64,000 bases of DNA. It comes from Tenrec ecaudatus (taxonomy: Eukaryota; Chordata; Mammalia; Afrosoricida; Tenrecidae). The translations under genes and the position numbers were made by a program. The stretch spans positions 18,658,584 through 18,722,583 of the forward strand of contig NC_134537.1 in the NCBI RefSeq assembly GCF_050624435.1. Reading direction: 5' to 3'. Shown in pieces: positions 34,501-44,760 of the stretch (within the stretch, counting starts at the first letter, position 1; every line of letters begins with the position of its first letter). Under the pieces are notes generated by a model that ran no database searches, was not told where the DNA came from, and saw only the letters and a list, made by a program, of their open reading frames with translations.

Positions 34501-34984
34501 GGAAATCCTACTCATTTTGGTCTGAGAACATCTTTACATAGGGAGGGGTATCACTCTTTATTTTTGTAATCTCATGGAAATTGGAGCTGAGAAATGGCCT
34601 GAAAGTCTCATTAATGCTCAGTTCAGACTTTTGTCCAGAATCTAAAGGAAAACTTTTCCTGTGTTTGGGGATCCTGAAAAGCCGTCCAGCCATCAACAGG
34701 CCTATCTGACTGGTGCAGCATTTTGGTCATCCTTGCTCTTTGAATAGGGCCGCTAATAGTATTGACTGATGGCAGTGGGTTCTTGTTTTTGTTGTTTTAG
34801 TACAAAGAAACCATCGTACAAAGCACTTCAATTATAAGCTGTCACCAGAAGAAAACATGAACCCTTTCCTTTAGATTTTTGGACAAATGGCTTTGATGGT
34901 GGGAGAGTCTTTCATGCCCATATGGCCATGCCAAGACTCATGAAATATTTTTCTATTTGGATATTTGACTAAAACTCAAGGGAA
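31546..34984. other. Long stretch with few recognisable repeats
   Basis: Apart from a possible MIR trace at 31740-31830 ('tgtgccaggtatagcaaatg', 'cttaacttttacaactgtct'), I recognise no young repeat and no gene. Frames of 60-87 codons are scattered on both strands without domains. The low repeat load stands out against the flanks. Confidence 0.45.
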
Positions 34985-35160
34985 GCAGTTTGGTGTAATA
35001 AGCTGGCCATACTTGAGTTGCGTAGACCTGGGCCTAGGTCTGAGTTTAAATGCATGCGTTATTACCACTCACGGATTCTGGAGCTGAGCTAGTTGCTTTT
35101 GAACTTGCTGAAGGCTTTCGTTTCTTTATAAAACAGAGAAAGTAATATCTACTTGAAGGC
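34985..35160 (+). repeat. MIR SINE
   Basis: The order is 'cagtttggtgtaataagctg', 'agacctgggcctaggtctga', 'attaccactcacggattctg', 'tgaacttgctgaaggctttc', 'ctttataaaacagagaaagt'. This is the ancient MIR plan (lead, 'ctgggttc', 'ccacttac', 'aagtta...ctcagtttc', 'tgtaaaatgg'). Confidence 0.55.
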
Positions 35161-36539
35161 AAATACATTAAAAAATTCTGTTAAGTAATTCACCCTGCAT
35201 CTACTAGGCGCTCAAAGAAAGCACTTGTTTCCTTTTCTCCTTCTCCTTCTCCAACTTCCCTCAGATGCAGAAAACAGTCTCTTGACCAATGTTTGCCAAA
35301 AGACTAAACTTCACCCAAACTTCTCGAACATAAAAGGGCTGCACTGAACAGCCCTTTCGCAAACAGCCCATAAAAGTTTCTAGAACGGAGATTTCATTTC
35401 TCTTAAAGAGTGTAAGGCTTTTGGAACAGCAAAGTTACAGAGCACAATGTTTTTGAACAATGGCTTCAAAGTGGCGAAGAGGTCAAGTCACATATAATCT
35501 AAGGTTCCTTTCAGCTCTAAAATTCTATGGTTCTATGAATCTGTGGCAGTAGCGGAAACCCAGCAGGGTTTTTTATGACTCAGAGAGGATGGCAGGCACT
35601 GTGTTGGCTACTCAGCATATTGCTGATGATTAAAAACCCAACAACATTCAAACCTCAGCTTTGGGATTAGCTAATCAAGTAAATGCATGCTACCATTTTG
35701 TTAAATACAGACAGCAGAGTTGTTTCTGTCTGCTAGTATACTTTCATTGAGGGAGCACCCAGTAGCTAAACAAGCTAGCAAACAAAACAGTATTTCAGGA
35801 GGAGAATAGGCGTGCTATTGTCAGTTCCAAATTCTAATCTCTTAATTACTGATCATCATTACCTCTATGAACGAATTTAACTACGGATAAATTTAGACTT
35901 TCTTAAAAATCTATGTGAGCGTCTGATTCAAAGACTAAGGACTCTGAAGAAAGTTAAAACAAGAATGCCAAGGTAAAAATAATTTTTGTTTGTCCTTGAA
36001 AATCTCATTTAATTTCCAGTTAGAAAATAAATTGAGTTCTATAAGGTTTGGTTTTGCAATACTAAGCAATGATGGATCATGGGATGCTTTAATGGCTATT
36101 TTAGCATGAAAAAAATGAAAGGTAACCACCCCAAATTAGAAAATCCCTCTTGTATATGGTATGTGGCACACATGCACACACGTGTTTGTATAGTTAGTTG
36201 TTTGAAAAGAAAATGTTCTTCCTCTGTATAAAGAGTTTATTCTATGGATAGTAGATACTACATTCCTTAAATATCTTTTTAATTCAGTGAGTTGAAAAAT
36301 CGTCTCTCTTCTTCTCTATGGGAGACAGGGAGAGTTTGCATAATTAACAAGAACACTGATTCATAGTAATTCTTCAAAATCAAGATATTCTTACCTAGAG
36401 AAGTAAGCGTTTTCAGTAAGGATCTTAAAGCTTCAAAGACAAACATGTTCTGAGTATCCATTATATGTGAGCTACTGACCATTGCCGAAGGAGAAGGAAG
36501 AATTTTCGAGGTAGTATGTTTAATCTCATAGACTTATTT
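35161..36539. other. Unassigned stretch
   Basis: AT-rich, with no named repeat and no gene. It includes a pyrimidine-rich patch at 35228-35262. Confidence 0.4.
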
Positions 36540-36695
36540 TAATGTTCAGTTTAACTTGAACTTGCATATGATAGTCTGTCCTACAGTTGGTCCCTGGTCT
36601 TGTTTTTGACTGATTTTATTGAGTTTCTCCATCATTTCTTTTCACAGATGTGGTTAGCTTGATTCCTGTGTCTTCCCATTTGGGAGGGCTACATG
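36540..36695 (-). mobile_element. RTE fragment
   Basis: The order 'gaacttgcatatgatagtct', 'cagttggtccctggtcttgt', 'ctccatcatttcttttcaca', 'ttcccatttgggagggctac' parallels the complement of the RTE piece at 3205-3345. Confidence 0.65.
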
Positions 36696-37751
36696 GAATA
36701 ATTTAACAATCAGTTTGCGGTGCTATTGATCATTTTATATAAAAACAATATACTGAAGGGTAGTTTGTTATTTCATATGGTTAATACTGAAATAAGAATA
36801 ATAAGTAGGTACACAAATCGGATTATAAGCGTTTTAGATTAAGAATAAAAATAATAAATAAGACTTGATATAAAACAAAAAATGTTTTTGAAGAGATTTC
36901 CATATTGCTTCTTGATTGGTGTCCTCACTTGCAACATTCTTTGCTCTTATCTGAGCATCATCAGCTGCGTGATTTGCCCTGAACCATCGTTTCACTGTAC
37001 ACATAGAATCCCATCTCGTTGGTGGTAGGCCGATTAGACAATAGTCACTGGGTTTGATATTTTGAGCAGAGTTAGGTGACATTTCTTCTCTGAACATACT
37101 ATATTCATCTTTGAACAATCCCTTTGTGCTTCTGATGAACGTCCAGCAAATGCTTGACAATATTTTTAGCTCTTTGAACATTTTTAGGAATGGCATAATT
37201 CATTCATAATATTTAGTGGGCATTTGAGCATAATGCAAAACTGAAATGAATAACAGCATGTCACCCTCTGGCTGTGTAGCACATTTCCTCTTTATGTTCT
37301 ATGTGTGTTTACTGAAGTCCCAAATAAAACTGTAGGATTTCAACAAAAGTATAAGAAGCTTTATGAAATAAATAACTAAATATTACAAGCATAGTTCCAT
37401 CTAATTTTTTATACCAATGGATGCAATGAACATTAATGTAGGTGCTTAGAATATGCTGTTGCTCAGATAAGCATTAAAAAGGGTAAGGAATGTAAATTTG
37501 TTATTTCCACATTAGGTGGCTGCCCAGCCATCCAGCTTTGAGTGAACCCTGATTACAAGTGGCATTTCAATGACTGGCACACCAAAGGGACCAAAAATTT
37601 CCATATTGGTTCTTTTGAACTGGTGTGAATTGGCTGAATCCCACCATTGTCTTCATGTATAGTCACTATTTATGTTGCAAAAAAGGTATTTGCAATGAAA
37701 AAGTCAATGGTCTTGCAAAATTCTGCCATGCAATGCCCAGCATTATTTCTG
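36696..37751. other. Unassigned stretch with a 120-codon reverse frame
   Basis: The reverse frame 36834-37196 contains the string PPTRWDSMCTVKRW. TRWDS motifs occur in the catalytic region of some hAT transposases (ZMYM6-like), so a hAT remnant is possible. The rest of the frame gives no support that I can see. No other feature is recognised. Confidence 0.3.
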
Positions 37752-37753
37752 TT

Positions 37754-39145
37754 ACCAAGGCCATACGAGGGTAAGTCCCAAAGTATTGCTACTAGGGGTC
37801 AAGTTCCTATATAGCTGGTTTATTCCAAATAAACATTTCTCTGTGATCAGTGAATGACTGTAAACAAGTTCTATCAGTAAGTGTTTTAAGCTTGTTAAAA
37901 TGTCTTTCAAAGCTGATGGTGCCCCGCTAATAGTAGATAGAGCATCTGGGGTCTTCAAGGCTTGAAGGTAAACAATTAGCCATCTAGCAGGGAAGCATCA
38001 AAGCCCACATGAAAGAAGCACACCAGCCAGTGTGATCATGAGGTGTAAATGGGATCAGGTAACAGGCATCAGAAGACCCAAAGCAATCATACTGATGTGA
38101 ACAAGGAGGGTTGGGTCAGAGTGGAGACCCAAACCCCATCAGTGGACAGTTGAACATCCCCTCACAGAAGGTCCACAGGAAAGGGATGAGCCAGCCAGGG
38201 TAGAGTATAGGACCAACAAACACACCATATTCCTCTAGTCCTTGAATGCTTCCTCCCTCAGCTATCATGACCCACGTTCTACCTTATAATCTGCTTAGAC
38301 CGGAGCATGGACACTGGTACAGATAAGAGCTGTACACATGGAATCCAGGACCAATAAATTCCTCAGGAACAATAATGGGATTAGTGATACCATGAGGGTA
38401 GGTGGGAGATGCGGGGAGAAGGGGGAGAAAGGGGGAACCGATTACAATGATCTACATATAACACCCATCTCACTCCCACCCAGGGGATGAACAATAGAAA
38501 CGTGGGTGAAGGGAGACAGTGGACAGGGTAAGATATGAAAATAATAAAACTTATAATTCATTAAGGGGTCACAAGAGTGTGAGGGTAGGGGAGGGAGGGA
38601 AAAAGGAGGAGCTGATACCAAGGGCTCAAATACAAAGAAAATGCTTTGAAGGGATGATGGCAACATATGTACAAATGTGCTTGATACAATTGATGCATGG
38701 ATTGTTATAAGAACTGTAAGAGCTCCAATAAAATGATTTATATATAAAAATAAAATTAAATATCTTTAAAAAAATCCAAATAGGGCCCAGCCACGCTGTA
38801 TGTTCTATGGGGATCTGCTGAGCCAGTTGAATTCAAGGCAAATAGGTCAGGCTAGAGGGTGATGGCAACTGTGTTTTGGGATTCCAAAGGGGCGATCTTG
38901 AGAGATTTTTCTTCAAAGATTCAGGGTGGTAACAAGGTCTTATTATGCAGAACTTTTGAGAAAACTGAAAACTGTATTGGAGAAAAGATGAGAAATTTGC
39001 GCTTAAAAAATTTTTTTTTTAACCATCTCGATGAAGCCCCTGCTCATTCTTCAAGGGTAACAAGTACTATCTATGGGAATTTCATTAGGAGGCTTTATCC
39101 CATCAACCCTATCTGCCTCTTCAGATTTCTTTTTGTGTAGTGTTT
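37754..39145 (+). pseudogene. Mariner element with transposase fragment, split by an L1 tail
   Basis: The left end begins TACGAGGGTAAGTCCCAAAG, a mariner-type terminal repeat next to TA. After the L1 insertion, transposase homology resumes at about 38795. It includes MATVFWDSKG (about 38862) and HLDEAPAHSS (about 39028-39057), equivalent to the HHDNAPAH box of mariner transposases. The catalytic Asp of that box is kept, but its neighbour N is E. The frame 38859-39140 (93 codons) is the longest open part and lacks the N-terminal DNA-binding half and the last Asp. It is inactive. The right terminal repeat is not clear. Confidence 0.7.
37906..38763 (+). mobile_element. L1 3' UTR insertion in mariner, about 0.85 kb (copy e)
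   Basis: It starts at 'agctgatggtgccccgctaa' (the same landmark as 49793) and ends after 'gagctccaataaaatgattt' with an A-rich tail. Flanks 'aatgtctttcaaa' and 'aatatctttaaaa' are a plausible diverged target duplication. It interrupts the mariner between its 5' end and the transposase C-terminal half. Confidence 0.75.
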
Positions 39146-39561
39146 ACAGGCACATGACTTGACTCCCTTGAGAATGCCCAAACTAACATTTTGATGGAGT
39201 GTAAATTTAAGAGCACAATATTCTTAGAAGTGTAGAGATAGAAATACTGCCTTCTGAAGTGTATAGACATAGATAGAGAATATGTAGAGAAACGAGGGCT
39301 TCTCATTTTAACATTTCTGTTTAATAAATGCTTCTATGACCTTGTAGCAATCGTATTTTATCTAACCTCATGCTTTTTAGTAACCAATCCCTCTTCTTTG
39401 TTTCCAATTTTTGCATTCCAAACACCAGTAATTGTCAAGCCATCTTGATTTCATATTTGAACAATTTCAAACTGCAGCTTTCTTAATCTTTGCCTTTAGT
39501 GTTTGGTGTGTAAATTTGAATAATAGTCATATTATGTGGTCTTCCTTGTAGGTATGGGCAC

Positions 39562-40492
39562 ATGAGGGGGGACCCCCTCAAAAACCAGAATTGCGCTGGG
39601 TGGAGCAGAGGTTTCGTAGTATGCATCCCCCGCCCTGCCCCCCAAAAGATCACTGGGTGACTTGCTCTGAGTTAGCGCACACAGTGGCATCACCTGGGAA
39701 GGTTCTCTCTGGTCATAGTGAATTTTTTATAAAAGCAGTTTTGCTCAAACCTCGAGTTTTGTGATGGCTGATTTAAGAGAAGAGCATGCGGCTATGAAAT
39801 TTTATTTCCTGATAGGGAAAAATGTCACAGAAACTGTTCTGATGTTGAATACAGCTTACAAGGACAATGCTATGGGAAAAACTCAAGTGTATGAGTGGTT
39901 TTCTCATTTCCAAAAAGGTGAAATGTTGACTGAGGACAAAATTCATCCTGGACATCTGCCAACCTCCTGAACAGATGAAAATGTCAACCCATAGTTCATT
40001 TGGAGTTCGTTCCACCAGGTCAGACTGTTACTCAAGATTTCTATTTAGAGGTTTTGAAAAGATAGCATATCAGTATGCGACAAAAAAGGCTTGATTTGTG
40101 GCAGCGGGGGACTGGCTTTGCCACCACAACAATTCACCTATTCACGCAGTCGTCTCAGTGTGCCAGTTTTGGCAAAAACCAGCATGCCTCTCTTGCCTCA
40201 CGTACCTTACTCACCTGACCTTTCTCTGTGAGACTGATTTTTGTTTCCATGAATGCAAAGAGGCATGAAAAGACAGAGACAGACAGCAATTAGAAGTGGT
40301 GAAAGACAAAATGAGGAAGATGCTGCCAGGCATCCAAACAGATGGGTTTGAACAATGTTTTCCAGAATGCAGTCACAGATTTGACAAATTCATTAAGTGT
40401 AATGGAAAATACTTTGAAAGTAACAAGGTTGTTTTGTAAAAAAATAATAAATATATAGCTTTGAAAAAATTCCATTTTTGGAGGTACTTTCA
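39562..40492 (+). mobile_element. Hsmar2-like mariner, internally deleted
   Basis: The ends are degenerate mariner inverted repeats ('atgaggggggaccccctcaa' at the left; 'ccatttttggaggtactttc' at the right), with a 5' leader ('gaattgcgctgggtggagca'). The total of about 0.93 kb is shorter than a full mariner (about 1.3 kb), because most of the central coding part is deleted. It sits inside an RTE copy and is therefore younger than it. Confidence 0.75.
39761..40440 (+). pseudogene. Mariner transposase remnant
   Basis: The open start 39761-39970 encodes the N-terminal helix-turn-helix part (EEHAAMKFYFLIGKNVTETV, then TQVYEWFSHFQKGEM). This is the typical DNA-binding domain of mariner transposases, which recognises the terminal repeats. 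A stop follows GHLPTS. Further on, pieces equivalent to the YSPDL...FLFP box can be read at about 40206-40252 in another frame. The first catalytic region is missing or unreadable. The protein would not function. Confidence 0.7.
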
Positions 40493-40740
40493 TAGACAGT
40501 GTTGAATTTCAGGACTGAAGTTGAGATGTCATTTTCTTATGATGAATGTGTCACAATTTCTTATCAATCTTGTGGTCCTAGCATAGCAGACCATGTGATT
40601 ATTTGATTCAAAATGTCCAAACCAGTCCATTTCAGCTCACTAGTGCCTAGAACATCAATTTTTATATGTTCCCTCTCATTTTTTATGACTTTCAATTTGC
40701 TTAGATTCATACCTTTTCAATTTCCCAGGCTAATTACTAA

Positions 40741-41504
40741 AGGATGTTTAAATTTATTTCTTTCATTGTAATTCACGTCAGCAAACAAAGGCTCCCAAAG
40801 CTTTACTTCATCCATGTCACTAAGGTGAACTCTGAGAAGCTAGTGCTTCCTCGGGCATATTTGTAATGCCTTCCAGATGGAAGGGCCCCTTTTCTGTCAC
40901 TATATCATACACGGTCCCACTGCTATTCTTGCTCTCCCTAGACGCAGTGCTCCCCGCCCCTCTTCCACATCTGTCAATCTGGAGGCTCCATTGAAACGTT
41001 TCCACCAAAGGTGACTCTGCTAATATTTGAACTACTGATGGCACAGCTTCTAGCGTCACAACAACACATAAGCAAGCCATTACAGTACAGGAAACTGATG
41101 GGGGAGTGGTGAAGAATAGAGCGATTCGATGACAGTTATCCTCTTATTTTGTCATTGTTTATTGACATGGCTTATTCATTAAACTATGGACGTAGAAAGA
41201 AGCAATTGCTTACTTACTTGAATTTCATATTTCCAATTATTGAATGTAGCAAATCATGAATGTGTAGTACATGGAATAACCTGAATTCAATAACACATAA
41301 TGTGTACCCAACTGGATAGCGTGTGGAAGAGAGAGGTATTCTCTTGAGCTGAAGGATAACCGACGGCTTAGAGGAGGAGAAAGCTCCATCTTTCTCCCAC
41401 TAAGTGGCCCCAACAGGTACCCACCACACCACCAGAGTTCAGCCGGCCTCATTTTAAAATTGAGAACTATGAATTGAAGGAACACAAAGCAGTCTTGGAA
41501 ACTC
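40741..41504. other. Unassigned stretch
   Basis: The frame 40820-41080 on the minus strand has no domain that I recognise. A piece at 41380-41400 ('gctccatctttctcccacta') may be a further SINE trace. Confidence 0.35.
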
Positions 41505-41575
41505 ATATGAGTTTCTACCTTGCTCTATAGGGCTGCTATGGGTCAGCATTGACTTGACGGTAGTGAGGTTCACTT
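41505..41575 (+). repeat. AfroSINE 3' fragment
   Basis: The string 'tctaccttgctctatagggc', then 'tgctatgggtcagcattgac' and 'ttgacggtagtgaggttc', is the 3' part of an AfroSINE. Confidence 0.65.
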
Positions 41576-41684
41576 TTTAAAATCACAAATGGAAGAAATT
41601 AAAGAGCTCGAAAGAGAATATGGCTGTTGGGGGTCTTCAAGTTGGTTCTTGTTCGCATCAGTCTCATGTTTAGCAGAATGAGAT

Positions 41685-42045
41685 TGTGCTTCTAGTGCGC
41701 CATCTTCACAATGGTAGACACGTGTTGGAGCCCATTTTAATAGCCACTATGTCGATCCATTTTGTTGAGAGTCTTCCTATTTCCACCCAACTCTCTACCA
41801 ACCGTTATGTCCTTCTCTCCTGATGACATGTCCACAGCAATGAGACAAACATGTCACCATTCTTGATTCTAAGGAGCCTTCTGGTAGTACATTGTCTAAG
41901 ACATTCATATCTGCTCTCCCAGTAGTCCAGGATGTATTTAATATTGTCCACCAACATCATAGTTCAAATGTGTTATATTGTCATTGGTTTTCTTTTATTT
42001 TTCCCCATTGGGTAACTTTCACACATATATGAGGTGAACGGTATA
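41685..42045 (-). mobile_element. RTE 3' fragment
   Basis: The order 'gcgccatcttcacaatggta', 'gagcccattttaatagccac', 'tgatgacatgtccacagcaa', 'aaggagccttctggtagtac', 'ccaccaacatcatagttcaa' is the RTE 3' end reversed, collinear with 51.73-52.13 kb. Confidence 0.7.
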
Positions 42046-42925
42046 ATAGAGTACCTTATTAAAGCTCCACAGGTGGCTTTTCATTGACCACAGGGGTTAG
42101 GGCTGTCTTTGCTACCAACGATGGTTATACAATTCGTGAATATCCAACAGACTTCCACTTACCAATATACAGTAAAGAAGGGTTCCTCATTCTTTTGGGA
42201 AGGAAGGTGGGTGAAGCTCCACCCCCCCCCCATATATTCTCTTCATTGAAATGGTGGGGCTAAGGGCCTTTATTATTGGTTAATGGAATGCAAGGTCAGA
42301 GTGGCCTTTTCTAATACCACTCCAGCAGAGAGGAAATTAAGGTGCTTCATTACAGCCTAGTGAGGGTATGAGTATAGCCTTTGCACTTCACCTTTGTCAG
42401 TGTCAGGGCAGGCAGACCTACAGAGTTTTTCTGTGGTGTTTGGTTGCACTAGGACAGATATTATTTGAAGTTTTCTACTCAGCTTAGCTGTCTTCTCCCT
42501 GATCTTGAGGTAAAGGGAAGTGTCCATACCCGTCTCTGTGCCCATTCTGCCTTCTTGCCTCTTTTTAGAGATTTCCTGTGTTTGTTTAATAAAATATCTA
42601 ACTAGAGCTTTCGCTGTATTTAGCACGAAGATGTGTGGTAGGAATAAAAGACCTTCTATCTTATCTTTTCTTAAGTAAAAATTAGAATTAAAAAAGTTTT
42701 TAAAAATTAAAAGAAAACCATTTCATGGCAAGAAAATGTTATATGGGAGTGGGGGTGGGGCTTCAAACATTTGTGGAAAAAAATTGGAATGAAACAATAA
42801 TGGATTTTTCCCAAGAACTTCTCGAAACTCTCTCATGTGAATTTTAATTAATATTCCAATCTAAGTTGCATTGCTATAGAGTCATAATAATTTATTTGCA
42901 TATTACTTTTGGCTGCTTTTGTACC
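42046..42925. other. Unassigned stretch
   Basis: No gene or named repeat. A C-run is at about 42221-42230. Confidence 0.35.
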
Positions 42926-43147
42926 AAGGAACTCTAGTGGCACAGTGGTTAAGAACTTGGCTGTTAACCAGAAGGTTGGCAGTTCTAACTTGCAAGCTGC
43001 TCCAAGAAAGAAAACTATAGCAATCTGCTTCCAGAAGGATTTTCTCCCTTCAATCCCCCCGCCCTCCCCCCCTCTCCACCACCACCGGGTAGTACTTTCC
43101 AGACCTGTATGGTTCTCATGAGTTGGAATTGATGCCTCAAGGACAAT
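42926..43147 (+). repeat. AfroSINE with a clear tRNA-like head
   Basis: The head 'aaggaactctagtggcacag', 'tggttaagaacttggctgtt', 'aaccagaaggttggcagttc' shows A- and B-box-like promoter motifs. The body 'gcaatctgcttccagaagga' and end 'tgagttggaattgatgcctc' follow. A C-rich expansion (43058-43086) has replaced part of the middle. Confidence 0.8.
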
Positions 43148-44515
43148 TCTTTTTGTTGTTGGTTTGCTTGTTTTTAGACTTCTGCACTACACAATTAGAA
43201 AATATTATTTATCCTGTGGACTTAAGAAAAACAACAAAACTTGCTTTACATTTGGCTGGTTTCCTCTTGTCTAGGAAGTCTTTCCCAAGTGCCCATTGTA
43301 GACCTTTTGTTCTTTGTGTGCTCATGGTCCCTGAGATAGAGTGATTCTGGTGGGCTTGATGGCTCACAACCTTGTAATAAAGATGGTGATTTATGAACAA
43401 CCTCACATATTTAGTGGACTGTGTTTACCAGGAAAGGAAGGTTGGCATATTTTACTTACTCACATTAACCTTTACACATGTCTAAACCTTTATTTCTGAG
43501 AAATGTTCTCATTTTCACATAACATTTAGCTTCCAATTATGAATCCATCAACAATTTTTCTATAATGTAGGCATTACAGTAAAGTAGTTACATATGTTGC
43601 CAGGATGAAATTTATTTCACTAACTTATATTTAAGTGGGTGTGCGTGTTTCTGTTTACATGGGGCAAATTAATGGTTTGATATACAAAATATAGCTCCCC
43701 TCTTTTATTTTTACAAAGTTTTTGATCTTTCACACAAATCCAAAATTTAGGTTTTAAATTTAATCCAATCTGAAAATTTCTAATACCTTAATTTCTTCTC
43801 TACCTTTTTGAGATACTTGCTTAATCTAGATGAGTTCTTTCTACCTCTCTTGCATTTCCCAGAAGATGAAGACTTAGGAGAGGAGCTTTCATAAACAAGC
43901 TACATCGGTCAGTATCGGGGAACTTTTGGCATCATTCTGGCTTCATGAGGGTGTAGTGGCTTCGTATAATTTGCTCATATCGATCGTGGGTATTTGGCTA
44001 GTATCTGAAGCTAATACTTGTGGTTGATAGACTTGTGGTCTATTTGTTCCCCTTTAATTAAGGTATGGTGGTACCTCACTTATAATTCAATTGCTCAGAT
44101 TTTTTTCAGAGCCTCTGCTATGTGTTCCATCTGGTCCATGATCTAAATATTGCCCCCCCACCCCCACTTATCTGCCTCAGTGTTACTTTGTCCCCTGTGG
44201 CAAACAGTTCTCAACACTGATTCCAGGCTAGATGTAAATAAAGGGATTTTCCTGAATTTAATTTAGAAATTCCCTTTATTTACAAATACTATCACTTCTG
44301 AACATTTCTGAAGCTGCCTTGAGATGGTTTAGTAAATACGCTGACAAGCTGTTTCTTCCATTTGTCCTCAAAATAGACGGAGCCAAGGCTGAAATGTCTC
44401 CAGTGTTCTCCTCTGTCTTCCAAATCACACTCTGTTCCTCTCCCAAGCTTCACCTTAGAGTTTGGCAAGATAGTGCCGTGCATGATTCTTACTTCTTCCT
44501 ACTTTATTTTTAATT
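43148..44515. other. Unassigned AT-rich stretch
   Basis: No gene or named repeat. The segment 44215-44285 contains the inverted pair 'aataaagggattttcctgaa' and 'aattccctttatttacaaat'. This short hairpin may be a miniature element, but its flanks are not decisive. Confidence 0.4.
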
Positions 44516-44760
44516 CTTATTTTTTATTATTAAGTTTTAAAATTAAAATATTTTATCGGGGACTCTGACAGCTCTTATAACAATCCATATATCAGTTGTA
44601 TAAGCATAATATGTTGCCATCATTATTTTATAAACACTTACTTTCTATTGAACCCTTACTGTCAGCCCCTCTTTGCCCTCTTCCCCTTCCCCCGTGACCC
44701 CTTGATAAGTTATAAATTATCATTATTTTCATATCTTATACCAAAATTCTCTTCTTTCCA
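44516..44760 (-). mobile_element. L1 3'-end insertion (copy f)
   Basis: On the reverse strand it starts after an AT-rich tail with 'tttatcggggactctgacag' and 'ctcttataacaatccatata', then 'cccttgataagttataaatt', the last 0.24 kb of the same 3' UTR family. The interior is diverged by a small substitution block. Confidence 0.7.

Larger units (their letters stand above)
39345..40740 (-). mobile_element. RTE endonuclease region, split by a mariner
   Basis: The left part 39345-39561 ('ctttgtttccaatttttgca', 'agccatcttgatttcatatt', 'cttccttgtaggtatgg') and right part 40493-40740 ('atagcagaccatgtgattat', 'tccatttcagctcactagtg', 'acatcaatttttatatgttc') are the complement of the endonuclease region seen at 10.18-10.65 kb. 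A mariner lies between them. The right part covers the start of the endonuclease, including the ELKWTG-box region. Confidence 0.75.

Noticed and set aside
35545..35640. Possible further AfroSINE fragment ('aaacccagcagggtttttta')
   Set aside because: Only one short body motif matches; head and tail are absent.
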